Assembly (NCBI GenBank): GCA_949775045.1
Contig: OX459105.1
Location: 15,400,227 to 15,464,226 of the forward strand
DNA length: 64,000 nucleotides
Direction of reading: 5' to 3'
From: Metridium senile
Lineage: Eukaryota; Cnidaria; Anthozoa; Actiniaria; Metridiidae
The notes beneath the pieces were generated by a model, which was given only the letters and a program-made list of their open reading frames with translations, had not been told where the DNA came from and searched no databases. Shown here one piece after another: positions 43,903 through 54,800 of the stretch (positions within the stretch are counted from its first letter, which is position 1; each line of letters begins with the position of its first letter). Position numbers and translations under genes: made by a program.

Positions 43903-45860
43903 GTAATTATCTGATCGTCCTTATTTAAATATCATTAGAGAGTGAACGATGTCTAGAAACTGAGTGATTTTGGTTTTAGGGGTACTAAGTACTTTCAATG
44001 ATATATTTACATATATATACATTTTTCTAAACAAACAATTTCTCCTGTATGTTGTCCAGGTTGCAACAAAACATTGAACGAAACGCAAGGTGTGTTCCAA
44101 TCCCCAGGCTCCCCTGACAAATACCCGAATGGTCAGCTTTGTTCCTGGACGATTGTCGTTCCTGCCAATCACACTGTACTTGTTCACTTCACCCACTTCG
44201 CTCTTGATGACACCAACGTTAACAATGGTACAGACGTTCTGGAACTTCACGTGTTAACCAACAATAGTTTCCAAATCAACACCACGTACACTGGTAATAA
44301 GGGACCTTTCCAGATAACATCAACAAGAGATGTGCAGTTTGTGTTCCGCTCTAACAAGGCAAACAGTAGTCGTGGTTTCCGTGCTGAATATAATATATTT
44401 GTGCCTCAAGGTTTGTAGAAATGTTTACAAGATTCTTTAAAGAATGGTAATAGAATAAAATTTGGAACACCGTAAAAAATGTTTACTGAAGTTGAAGTTC
44501 ACTTTTTTTTTTTGCTGGAAACTTGTTTGCTTATTGAAAATGTAATTGGCAGTTCCGTGGCACCTGCCTGCACAGACCATCGATACCCCGGCAGAAATGT
44601 GGTGAATTTGGAGTGGTCAGTTCAGAAAGTAAAGAAGGTTCTTCAAATCAACAGAATTTTTAAATAATGAGCAGAATCGCTCTCTGGGATTCAATAGAGA
44701 TAGATGTGCTCTCTACTATTGAGAAAAAAGCGCATTTGCAAAGGGACAGCATCGATTTGTTGCGAACATATTCACAAATTCCAAGCAAACAACGAAAACA
44801 TTCCTGCTTTTTTCTGCTTTTTTTCATTCTTGCAGAGAGAACTACAGGAAGACCGACTATAGTCAATACTTATCAGCCGCCAACAACGAAGCAAAATTCG
44901 TCCATAGAGCCAGACATCCATGTACCAACAATCAAAAAATCTTCCACAACAACCAATTTACCACAATCGACGAGCAGCGAATCTCCATCAGTAATCACCC
45001 AGTCATCACCATCGATAACTGGTACAGATATGATGAACAAGACTATAAAAGTCGATTCTTTGAAAGCTAACAGCGAAGGCACTGGGACTGCTATACTGAT
45101 AGTAATACCGCTAGTCTGTTGTATACTGATTGTGGTCGTTGCCATTGACATCTACTATCGTCGGAGGTAAGTGTCTTTAAAGATCATCTACTTGCGGGAG
45201 GTCTATAAAAGGTTCCATTAATAAAAAACGTTTATGATTTTGTTTGGATGACCTAAATGCAAAAGAAGCTATATACCATACATGTTTTGATTTGAAAGTG
45301 TTTACACAATATTGTTTTCTAGAACGAGCAATCGCAGAAAAGACACGGAAGAAGAACCCAGCTTCGTTAGGTAATGGTTATCATGAGTAGATTAATGTTT
45401 TATACATAGGTTGAAATTTACGTTTCTGCCAACAGAAGCGATGAACACTTTGATCATGAACAAGTTGCTACGAACCCAACTTATGGCAGGTTTGTGATTT
45501 TCTTCTGTAATTTTACCTTTTGGACATTTTTACTTGCCTTTGTTCTCTTATAGTAATTATTCTCATTCTCGTCACCACCACGCATGAACATCATCTCTAT
45601 CATCATCATCATCGCCATCATCGATCATCATTGTTGTTGTCATCATTATTATTATCACCATCAACATCATCTTAATCACTATCACCATCATCGTCTTCAT
45701 TATCATCATTTTCATCATCATGATCAGCTTCACCATCAACACCACCATTATCATAACCTCAGTGTTTCACCATCATCATCTCTATTAATTTTATCATCCA
45801 CTAACATTACAACAATCCAAAAATATAATCAATAAAAGTTAATAATATGTTATTCAATAG

Positions 45861-46175
45861 GCCAAATCAAAATAAATTGTTTCAAAACACCACAACAAAT
45901 GGAATAAAATTTTACCAGCATTAAAACGATATTTCTGAACGGCAGGACGCATGCATGTTTTTTTCATACAGATATTTTTTACAAGGCATATTTATCTAGT
46001 TTATTATAAAATGACAATTTTTCTCTTTGTAATGTTTCTTTTTGTTTGTTGTTTATTGATTTCGTTATGTATTCATTGTTCACTGTTTTTATTGTAACAT
46101 TATGTTTCTGTACTGCATTTATCATTACTTAGTACTGTATCCATGCACTAATTGTAAAAAAAAAAAAAAAAAAAC
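45861..46175 (+). mobile_element. Retroposon with poly(A) tail at a splice acceptor of receptor copy 2
   Basis: About 315 bp absent from the sister intron of copy 1. It ends in about 19 A residues and is flanked by 12-bp direct repeats GTTATTCAATAG (45849-45860) and GTTATTCAACAG (46176-46187). These repeats contain the acceptor AG of the tail exon, so the insertion duplicated the acceptor. The body is AT-rich without an ORF, resembling a truncated LINE 3' end, SINE or processed 3' UTR. Confidence 0.75.
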
Positions 46176-46539
46176 GTTATTCAACAGAACAGAGGAATTT
46201 CCAATGACACATTACAACACTACATGTACAGCGGCCAAAACTACCATCGATTCCACAAACGAATTACAAGACAACGACACCAGTTACGAAAGACTAAGTC
46301 GATTCTCACCAAGACGAGAGGTGCCTGAAGATTACCAGGAACTAGATAGAACATCCTATCCGAACTCCACTAATATAACGTCCCTTACTAATGCCCATGA
46401 TAATCAGATTTATCAAGGGTTTGAGAGCCCTTCCAAATCAGAGCATGAGACGGACGACGATATGTACCACACAATCGATACTGGATCGTGTTCTAATAAT
46501 GTTTTATACGAAAAGACCATTTTATATGATAGGTAAGGA

Positions 46540-46790
46540 TTCATTTTTGTAATCGATACTGGATCGTGTTCCAATAATGTTATGTACGAAAGGACCATTT
46601 TATTTGATAGGTAAGCACTCATTTTCTCCCATGCAATCGATATCGGATCGTGCCTCAATAATGTTTTGTACGAAAGGAACATTTTATATGATAGGTAAGA
46701 ATATATTCTCTCGATCCCATGCAATCGATACTGGATCGTGGCTCAATCACCTTTTGTAAGAAAGGAACATTTTATATGATATATGAGGTT
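46540..46790 (+). repeat. Three decayed tandem copies of the tail-exon 3' end, receptor copy 2
   Basis: Sister array of 34170-34420, nearly identical in sequence and number of units, so the tandem amplification predates the duplication of the receptor gene. Confidence 0.8.
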
Positions 46791-47050
46791 GTTCAATAAT
46801 TTAACTCGAACTGGTTCATACTCAAACAACCTTTTGTATATACATGTATTTAAATGATAAAACAAACTGACCCTATGTTTTGTATTATTTTTCAGTGTTG
46901 CGTGACAGGTTCTCACTGTTTCGTTGGCTGGAAATGGCTTTAGTTTTATAGACACGCTATAGAAGATATCATGAAGATGAAATTAGTTTTTTCAGCTCGT
47001 CGCGACAAATACCTAAAAATGACTGACGATTCTGCCAAAAACCTAGTTTT

Positions 47051-49290
47051 ACAGTGAGGACACTCGAACCTTGAACACTTTAAAGTGCTAGTCTTACGAG
47101 TATGACACAATTTCTAAAAATTATACCTTTTAAAACTTCAGATGATGGTTATATCACTGTTCAAATTTTATTTTCATACGAGTCCGGGAAGTTGCTGTAT
47201 TTAGCGTCTGAAGTTCGGCACTTTGCGTCCGCCATTAATCGATCGCGCTCTTCTGAGCCGGCCTGTCATTAAAGGAAGTGACGTCATATGCTTAACGCTC
47301 GAATGTTCATTGCTACTAAACCTCTGTTATTTATATTGTGCGATGGTTATAATTCATCAAATGTTTCATTGATTCTTTAATATTTTTACGTCCAAACTCT
47401 AAAACATGTCTCCTACAATATGTGTTGTTCAAGTTTGGTCGAATTTGTCTTACAATAACGCCGAAATTTCAATTCATTTCAGTCAATAGACTAAATATGA
47501 ACAAATCGGATTTGCCCGCACAAAAATAGAAAACTTTCGCAAAGGCATTATCTGCTTGATTCATTTCAAAAGAGACCAACTAACAAGGAATGTTTACATC
47601 GAGGGATGCAAAAGGCAATTCGTAACTGAAACGAGAGTGTCTAAAGAATGGAACTTACTAAAGAAACTCATCAGTAAAGAGCGCTAAACTATGCATCATT
47701 GTCATAAAAGCTTGCCCTACGTAAAGCAAAAGTGACAAGCATTTGTTGTATCTCGTATTTAGATTTATTGTTGTTTTTTTATCTTCATTATTTCATCAAA
47801 AACGCTACACTCCTTTTGATATAAAGAGCTCAGTTTTTTTACTTCCAAAATGTTATGAAACTGGATTTGTTTTGAGTCAGTATGTCAGCCTACGTAAGGT
47901 CAAAATGGAAATCATTCCAAATCAAATAACGTATGTTTTACTGATCTAAGAATATGTATTATAAGTTACATAATTAACTAACTAAACAACCTATAAAACT
48001 ATTCGCAGAAAAAAAATAAAGACGAAAACTTTGAGTTTGTTTATGAAATGAACGCTCTTGGATGCCAGTATAACTAGTAAGCACATATTGCGAGTTGTCA
48101 GTGTGGCATTTTATCTCGACTGTTTTTAATACTGACTAGCTTCATGAACGTGCATGGAAAACTGATTTTAACGATTAACAAATTGAAAGAGCTTGTGATT
48201 AAAAAGCTACATAATTTTTAGAATACTCTAGATAGATTACTTACTTTTGTACACGCTGGTTTGGTTAACGGGCGAACAACGGCATGCAAACTATATATTG
48301 CACTCGCAAAATAAACATAAAAGTTCATGATAAATTTTTAAATATACTGATAGACTTACTAAAGATATAACTTGTAATTGATTATGAATTGCAATTAATG
48401 ATTTTATATTGATTTCATGGGTTCCCGTAGTTGTTTTTGTTTTTAGTTTCGACTCGAGCTGTTGATCTACAATATCCTTACGTTCTTCTTCGATAGCATA
48501 ATCTTCTCTTGATTTTTTTTTACCATCGGCTCTAAATCACTTTCAGACTTCTATCAAGTAGTTGATGATGTTGTTCCATACTTTTTTTCGTCTTTTTTTG
48601 CGTGATAATGGTATAAAACTCGCATCAAAAGAGCACGCTACTTCATATAAATATTAGTAAGGAACTTCAACTTCAAAAGCGTATTCCTCTGCTTGTTCTT
48701 CTGTTGCTAGCGGCTCTATATCGTCATCAGACATTAGCTCAGTAGTCGATAATGTTGTTGAGAGGGTCTCTTCGTATTCTTCGCTTAGTAATGATGAAAA
48801 ATTCTCATCATAGTCATCCAGAACAGACTCCATTTCATACAAGTATTACAGAGAAATGTATTTCGACATGAAGCGTCTTGAGCATATGACGTCACACATT
48901 TAAATGTACAACCGCTGCACAGTATCAAGATCGAGTAATGGCGGACAAAATTTTAGCGTTTTTGACAGCAATTTTTAGGTGCAAAAAAGTTTTTTTTTGG
49001 CATAATTTTTTTGTCACTATCCTTTTTAGGCATATATTTAAGGATAGCATACTAAAAAAGTGCGAATTTTGCACCTTGATTTTCGTAAGACTAGCACTTT
49101 AAGTCTTTTTTGTTCCTTTTTTTAATTCAACCCACATCCCTTGAATCAATAGATTAGAAATGTGATTTATTATAAATACGTAGTGTATTTGAACTTACTG
49201 CTTCATTTTTAGAGGTTTGGAAGAAGTAGAAGGTTCAGAAAATAATAACATGAAAAAGTCAAGTGTTCACGGTTCGAGTATCCTCACTGT
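47051..49290. mobile_element. Sister block downstream of receptor copy 2 with nested TTAA element
   Basis: The same outer ends as 34662-36365 (ACAGTGAGGACACTCGAACC). It lacks the AACTCGTGGATC element but contains a different insertion at 47084-49098. Confidence 0.7.
47084..49098. mobile_element. 2.0-kb element with TTAA target duplication
   Basis: Ends AGTGCTAGTCTTACGA and exact inverse, flanked by TTAA (47080-47083, 49099-49102). The empty site is preserved at the sister locus (CACTTTAAGTC near 34698). TTAA duplication is the piggyBac hallmark. A minus-strand acidic ORF (48654-48842, starting MYEMESVLDDYDENFSS) could be the remnant of a transposase N-terminus, but no catalytic domain is seen. 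Confidence 0.75.
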
Positions 49291-49887
49291 TAAAGTCCAA
49301 AAAGTATATCTAAGTTTTCGATGTCAAAGTATACTAATCTTATCTACAATCTTGTGAAAAATACCATAGGACATCACCTATTGAGAGAACACCAATCAAC
49401 TGATTGAATTGAGGGGCTTTGGTTTGCCAAGCAATTTGTATATATTATTTTGAATTGAATTATCCATTTTTGAAAGTTCATACGAAACAGGCCATAAAAA
49501 TGTCCGGTCCAAACAATGTTGAGCATGCATGATTGTAGATTTGACAGTTGTATGTCAGTTAGTTTGGCTGGTAGGATATGTAAACCATGAAGAGTTCGAT
49601 AAATGTCGATCTGACGTATCAGAAATACCGTATGCAATCTTGAATACAATACCATTACCATATATGATATTGTAGGTGAGAAGTAACAAAAGACTTTGAT
49701 TAGCGCGCGAGATTTTTTTTAACAGGTTGAGATTGAAACAGAACAATAGGCATATCTTTGATACGAATGGATCATTAAATTTTCTTCTTTGATGACATGG
49801 AGTGACTTCAGAAGACCTCAAAACAATGTAATAAAATGAATAAAAGCTGTCTTTATGATTTTGCATCTTGTGTATTGTCTTTCATGC

Positions 49888-49927
<40 letters not shown>

Positions 49928-49974
49928 TTGGTAATCATCATCATCATATCATCATATCTTCATATCATCGTCAA

Positions 49975-50005
<31 letters not shown>

Positions 50006-50020
50006 GTATCATCATATCAA

Positions 50021-50069
<49 letters not shown>

Positions 50070-50076
50070 GTATCAT
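49888..50076. repeat. CAT trinucleotide tract downstream of copy 2
   Basis: Sister of 36925-37062, with ATATC and ATCGT interruptions. Confidence 0.9.
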
Positions 50077-50255
50077 CATCAGCTACTCATGCTCTAGCTG
50101 CAGTCAGCTCTACATTTCTCTACATTTTGCGTAGTCCTGACCTGATCATATCCAGGTTGAATCATATATCTCCTCCATTTCTCCTTCCATCTCATCTTGG
50201 GTTATCTGTTGAACTTCATACTGGCCAGGTGCCCTTTCATGTATTGTATTTTCTC

Positions 50256-50751
50256 CACAGGGACCCCTAATCCATCAATAATTCCTTGTAAAATTAGCAA
50301 TAAAATATTAATTATACTTCTTCTATTGTACAGTCTTCGATTGCGCGCGCGCGTTTTTGATGAAAAAAAAAAAAAAAAAAATGGGTTTGCTTGGGCTTCC
50401 TGTGGCGTTTGTTCAAATAGTTTGCGTTTGCTCGCGCGCCGTCGGTTTTACGAGATGGCGTGCGTGAAAAAGGCTTTCGCAAGCAAGAAATCAGCGTGTG
50501 CTTGCAGTGGCTAGTGATGGCTAGCTAATATTATTGTGAATAGTTGTAGAGGCGAGAGGTAGCTAGCTAGCTAGCTGGAAGCGCGCGCAGACCACAGGAA
50601 GCCCAATAATTGTCAGCTAGACGACACAGGAAGCCCAATTTTTTCATCAACAATGCGCGCGCGCAATCGAAGACTGTACAATCGAAGAAGTATAATTAAT
50701 ATTTTATTGTGAAATTTACAAGGAATTATTGATGGATTAGGGGTCCCTGTG
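50256..50751. mobile_element. 496-bp element with about 110-bp inverted repeats
   Basis: Left end CACAGGGACCCCTAATCCAT and right end its inverse (ATGGATTAGGGGTCCCTGTG). The arms extend through GTACAGTCTTCGATTGCGCG. Flanked by a 7-bp direct repeat TTTTCTC (50249-50255, 50752-50758). Contains a poly-A run, GC-alternating DNA and three CACAGGAAGCCC-type motifs. hAT-like by target length, but the family is not certain. Confidence 0.7.
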
Positions 50752-51239
50752 TTTTCTCCATGATGCTTTTGACTTCAGTTCCCTCCCGTATGCCTTCAAT
50801 CCAGATCTTGTTCTGTACCCATGATGCGTGGAAATCGGTATTGTCAGACACGGAAATTCTGATTAATAATATATACCTTATTTCAAGAATGCTGTCAGTT
50901 GAAAAAAAGGAACATTACAGCAGTTCTCAGTCACACGTGCACCGCACGCATAAAAAGCACCGCTATAAAACGTGAAGTTGGTGGACGTCAATCAAACTGT
51001 CAGTATTACTTACGATTTAATTTTCGCTTTGGAATATCTGCGTTTCATCGTAATCTGGAAGATGAATTCCCACAACAACCTCTTCTTCGGATTCAGATTT
51101 CGCAACCCGACTGAAGTAAATTCACCATGTGTCTCGTAAACTGCTGTAATAGTAATTTAATAAAAAAGAAATAAAAGAAAGAGTTCAGCTTGAGATATAT
51201 TTTTTTGTCTTTTAATTGATCCCTTTCCCACTAACCATA

Positions 51240-51420
51240 GTTTCACGCTATTTAGTACCGCTTTGCTATATGACAAAAGGCGCATTTACAAAGGCTTAGC
51301 CTCGATTTGTTGTAAAAATATTCACAAATTCCAAGCAAAGCACGAAAAATCGAACCGAATCGAGATTACCAATTTTTACAGCGGTGCTAGATAACATGAA
51401 ACTGGAGCTTTACAACAGTG
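51240..51420. repeat. Dispersed repeat with AAGGCGCATTTGCAAAGG core
   Basis: CTATATGACAAAAGGCGCAT, CCTCGATTTGTTGTAAAAAT and GTGCTAGATAACATGAAACT. Related copies occur at 13545-13640, 32575-32700, 44700-44790 and 53035-53245. The last has both inverted ends and looks the most complete. Confidence 0.65.
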
Positions 51421-51574
51421 AGGAAAACGTTCTTGCAATTATATATAGCCGTACACTAATCGGACGAAAATCGCAGATTTATAACATAAACTGTGTTTTG
51501 TAAGTTTGTTTTCAAATTTATGGTACGTGTTTGCTCTCACATCCAAGACGATTCGAATCATTCTTAGCTAATTC

Positions 51575-51810
51575 GTACTGACGCGTTTCATTCTTACGTA
51601 CACAAATGATATAATTTAATGTTTCGCTATTATTCAAATATTTACTTAATTTTGCACGTAATAACTTTGACTCATTACATTTTACGCAATTAAGCCTTAT
51701 TTGGAAAGTAAAAGACTGAATCGGTCAGAATCGAAAGCTATTGACATTAAGTCTTATATAAGTAACAATATATTCAGTAATCACATCACTTGATACGGAT
51801 ATAAAGCACG
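51575..51810 (+). promoter_or_regulatory. 5' flank of receptor copy 3
   Basis: Uninterrupted version of the copy 2 flank, with AAGTCTTATATAAGTAACAA about 60 bp before the ATG (a TATATAA-like element). The assignment rests on conservation between two paralogs. Confidence 0.45.
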
Positions 51811-54800
51811 ATGATAAAACTATATGGAACACTGATAATTTTCATGCTTTTACCATGGAACAGTCTAACTAAAAGTAAGTGACCAATAATGTGCAATGTT
51901 AATGTGTGTGTAGTCCTTGAAAAATGTAGCAATATTCAAACTATATAATATAGTGGAGTTCTTAAGAAAATAACACTTTATGCATCAGAAGGAAGAAGCC
52001 AGCCAATTGGCCGGCAAAATCGTACAAGAAGAACACAAACACGTACACTATACAACACAAATGATAGGTAATACAATGAAATTTGTTATAACACCGTAAA
52101 AAAATAAAGTTTTTATTACCTATCATTTATATCAAACACCGATGCAGCCTATACTAGTTTACTCGCGCGCTAGTTTCCATCTATACAACACAAAGAGATT
52201 TTTGGAAAATATATTGCTCAATGATAAAAGATATAATTAAAGAGGAATATCACCTGAAAAACAAAAAAATATCTCGTTATAGCTTGTCTCAGTCTTGCAA
52301 TGACCCATAACTTCAGAAAATGTACGGTAGAAATTGGATTTTATTTCATAGATTTCGATCCAAGTTGTCAATTATATTACTAACTATATATTTTATTATA
52401 AACTAATTTTGTTAGCGACTTTTTATGCGTATCTTAATATACAAACTGAAGTGATTCCTGTGGTTAAAGCTCTTTATAGTTATTTCCGCTTTCGATTATT
52501 GATAAGCAAACATTCGGCATGGTGCGTAGTTCTAGTTCAGTCTTGAAAAGCTTAGTGTCACTGATTATGGCTTGTTTTTGAATCGTTCAAATTTATTAAA
52601 TTTAAATTTAAATTTTAAATTTATTTATATTAAATTGTGATCAAATATATTTTATTTGGTAAGGGTACGCAGACAAGCGTGACTCTCTAAAGGATAAGTA
52701 TGGACAGGTAAATGTAATACAGTTACCTAGCGTGACATATTGACGGACCATTTGATATCAAATATTTGACGCTAGTATGCCACTAAAAACGTCTAAAATG
52801 TGATCGTGCCAACACATTTTGTCAAAATGTATGGTTATTGTAGGAAGCAAATACATCTAATCTTGTTTGATACAACATTTTTGTACAAATTCTTGTACAA
52901 ATACGTACAAAATGAACATGCATTGTATTCTTTAAATACTGTTAAATGATATAGCCGCAATGTTTTACTTACGGCATAAAATGACCGATTTTACCCATTA
53001 TTAGTATAAACCAATTTTAGCACCTTTAGCATTACTGTACTATTTGACAAAAGGCGCATTTGTACAGGGATATCCTCTATTCAGAGTAAATTCAAATGTG
53101 TTTCTATTGTTAATCGATAACATTTTTTCGTGCTCTTCTTGGGATTTGTGAATATTTTTTACAACAAATCGAGGTTTAGCCTATGCAACTACACCATTTA
53201 TCAAATAGAATAGCAGTACTAGATAACATATAACTGGAGTAATATACTTTGATCAGTGCCTTATTTGTGTCCTTTTAGTGAGATCTTACAAGCACATAGG
53301 ATGCTTTGAGGACTACAGATGGGACCGAGCACTGCCCAAATATATGGATGAAACGTCGGGTACCGCATTCGCAAAAGTCGTACAATGTGCTACTAGAGCA
53401 AATGAGAAGGGTTATCCTGTTTTCTCACTTCAAAATGGATACGAGTGTTATAGTGGACCGACAGCTGGCAAGACGTATAAAAAGCATGGTCAGTCAACAA
53501 ATTGTAATACTGATGGTCTTGGAGGCGATTGGGCTAATGATGTTTATCAATTCGCTGCAGGTAAACATTTCTTCAAGTTTTTCTCAGTTAAGATTACTTA
53601 TACCCTATTACAGTGCAACTACTTTTAACCGGGGCCATCCAGCATACCAATTTCAAATTATATATATTTTTTTAGATCAATCAAAAACTCGTAGAGTGCT
53701 CTCATAGGCTAAGCTGTTTCTTATTCAATCTTTATCTATTCCGTTCACATAAAAAAGAAAATTATTAGCATTTCAAGCAAAAAAGTCAAACATTTGTTGA
53801 GATTCTATTGTTCATATTCTCGATCGTGAATGGATAATTATGTTTCAGTCGCACTGTAATTGGCAAAAGTTGTCGAGGAATGAATTGTCATTAATAGACC
53901 GATCCAAGGTTATTGCCGCCATCTTGCATCTTGCTCTAAAAAAAGCCAGTTTAATAATAATAATAATAGTAATATTTGAGTAGGGTGCCCATCTATCCGA
54001 AGAGTTTTTAAATGGGGCCCTACGAATTTTAAGAAATTTATGTCAACTAGTAGTACAAATATAATGATAAACAAAGTTTGAGTGTGAACTTATTGACCAA
54101 AACATGTCTATTTAATTAATTTACGCTCACGCCTTTAGAAAATAATTTTTTTTTTTAATTTTTAAAACGAGCCTAGGGAATACAAAAATTTGTTTATATA
54201 TTGGGTTTCCAAACATAATTGCTCATAAACTTATACTTAAGATACCCTCCTCCACAGGCGTCTCTGTGATCTAATTTGGATTTGTACCACAGGAAGCCCG
54301 ATGGAATGAGAGATATAAGAGATGCCTGCGGAGGTGGCTATACTGAAGTATGGCTATGTAATTATATGACATATATATGACATAACGACAAGGTCACGTG
54401 GCCAGGTCCTGCCAAATGCAGACAAAAATGAGTTGATAAAGTTGATTTAGAAATTTTTTCAAATATCTTTAATTTATTTGCATTAAATCCAGATGAAATT
54501 GTTCCGTGGCCAAAAGGAACGTTCTCTCTACTCAAGACTTCTTCAGGCTGTCCTACTGATTTTATTGATAATGGCTGGCTTATCCAGGATACTCTTGATC
54601 AAGTCACTAATAACAGATCAACCGTGTTAAGCATTGATGGATATTTGACAAAGGGCTACGTGGTCAGATCGTTTTGTACCAAGAACAGAGGAACGTCACG
54701 CGAATGGCCTAAAGGTTGGTTTTCTGGCTTAAATAATCATTATGGTGGTTTGTCATCATCATAATCATCATTATCACATGTTATCATCATCACCATCATA

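Larger units (their letters stand above)
38562..46905 (+). pseudogene. WSC-ApeC-CUB receptor, copy 2 (frameshifted ApeC exon)
   Basis: Exons 38562-38625 (signal peptide MIKLYGTLVIFMLFPWNS), 39670-39942 (WSC-like), 41037-41258 (ApeC first half), 41515-41917 (ApeC second half), 44060-44410 (CUB), 44836-45166 (stalk and membrane helix), 45323-45370, 45436-45489, 46188-46532 and 46896-46905 (tail, ending LYDRSVA). All borders are AG/GT. The second ApeC exon is 403 nt where an in-frame exon needs a multiple of three. Compared with copy 3, the stretch after GINPP is 43 instead of 45 nt, and the correct frame reaches a TAG at about 41571. The other exons are intact and very close to their paralogs, so the break is recent or a sequencing error. 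If real, the product is a truncated secreted WSC-half-ApeC protein. Confidence 0.75.

Noticed and set aside
43652..43906. 84-codon frame near the 5' end of the Helitron-like element
   Set aside because: No Rep or helicase motif; includes the terminal hairpin sequence, so unlikely to be coding.
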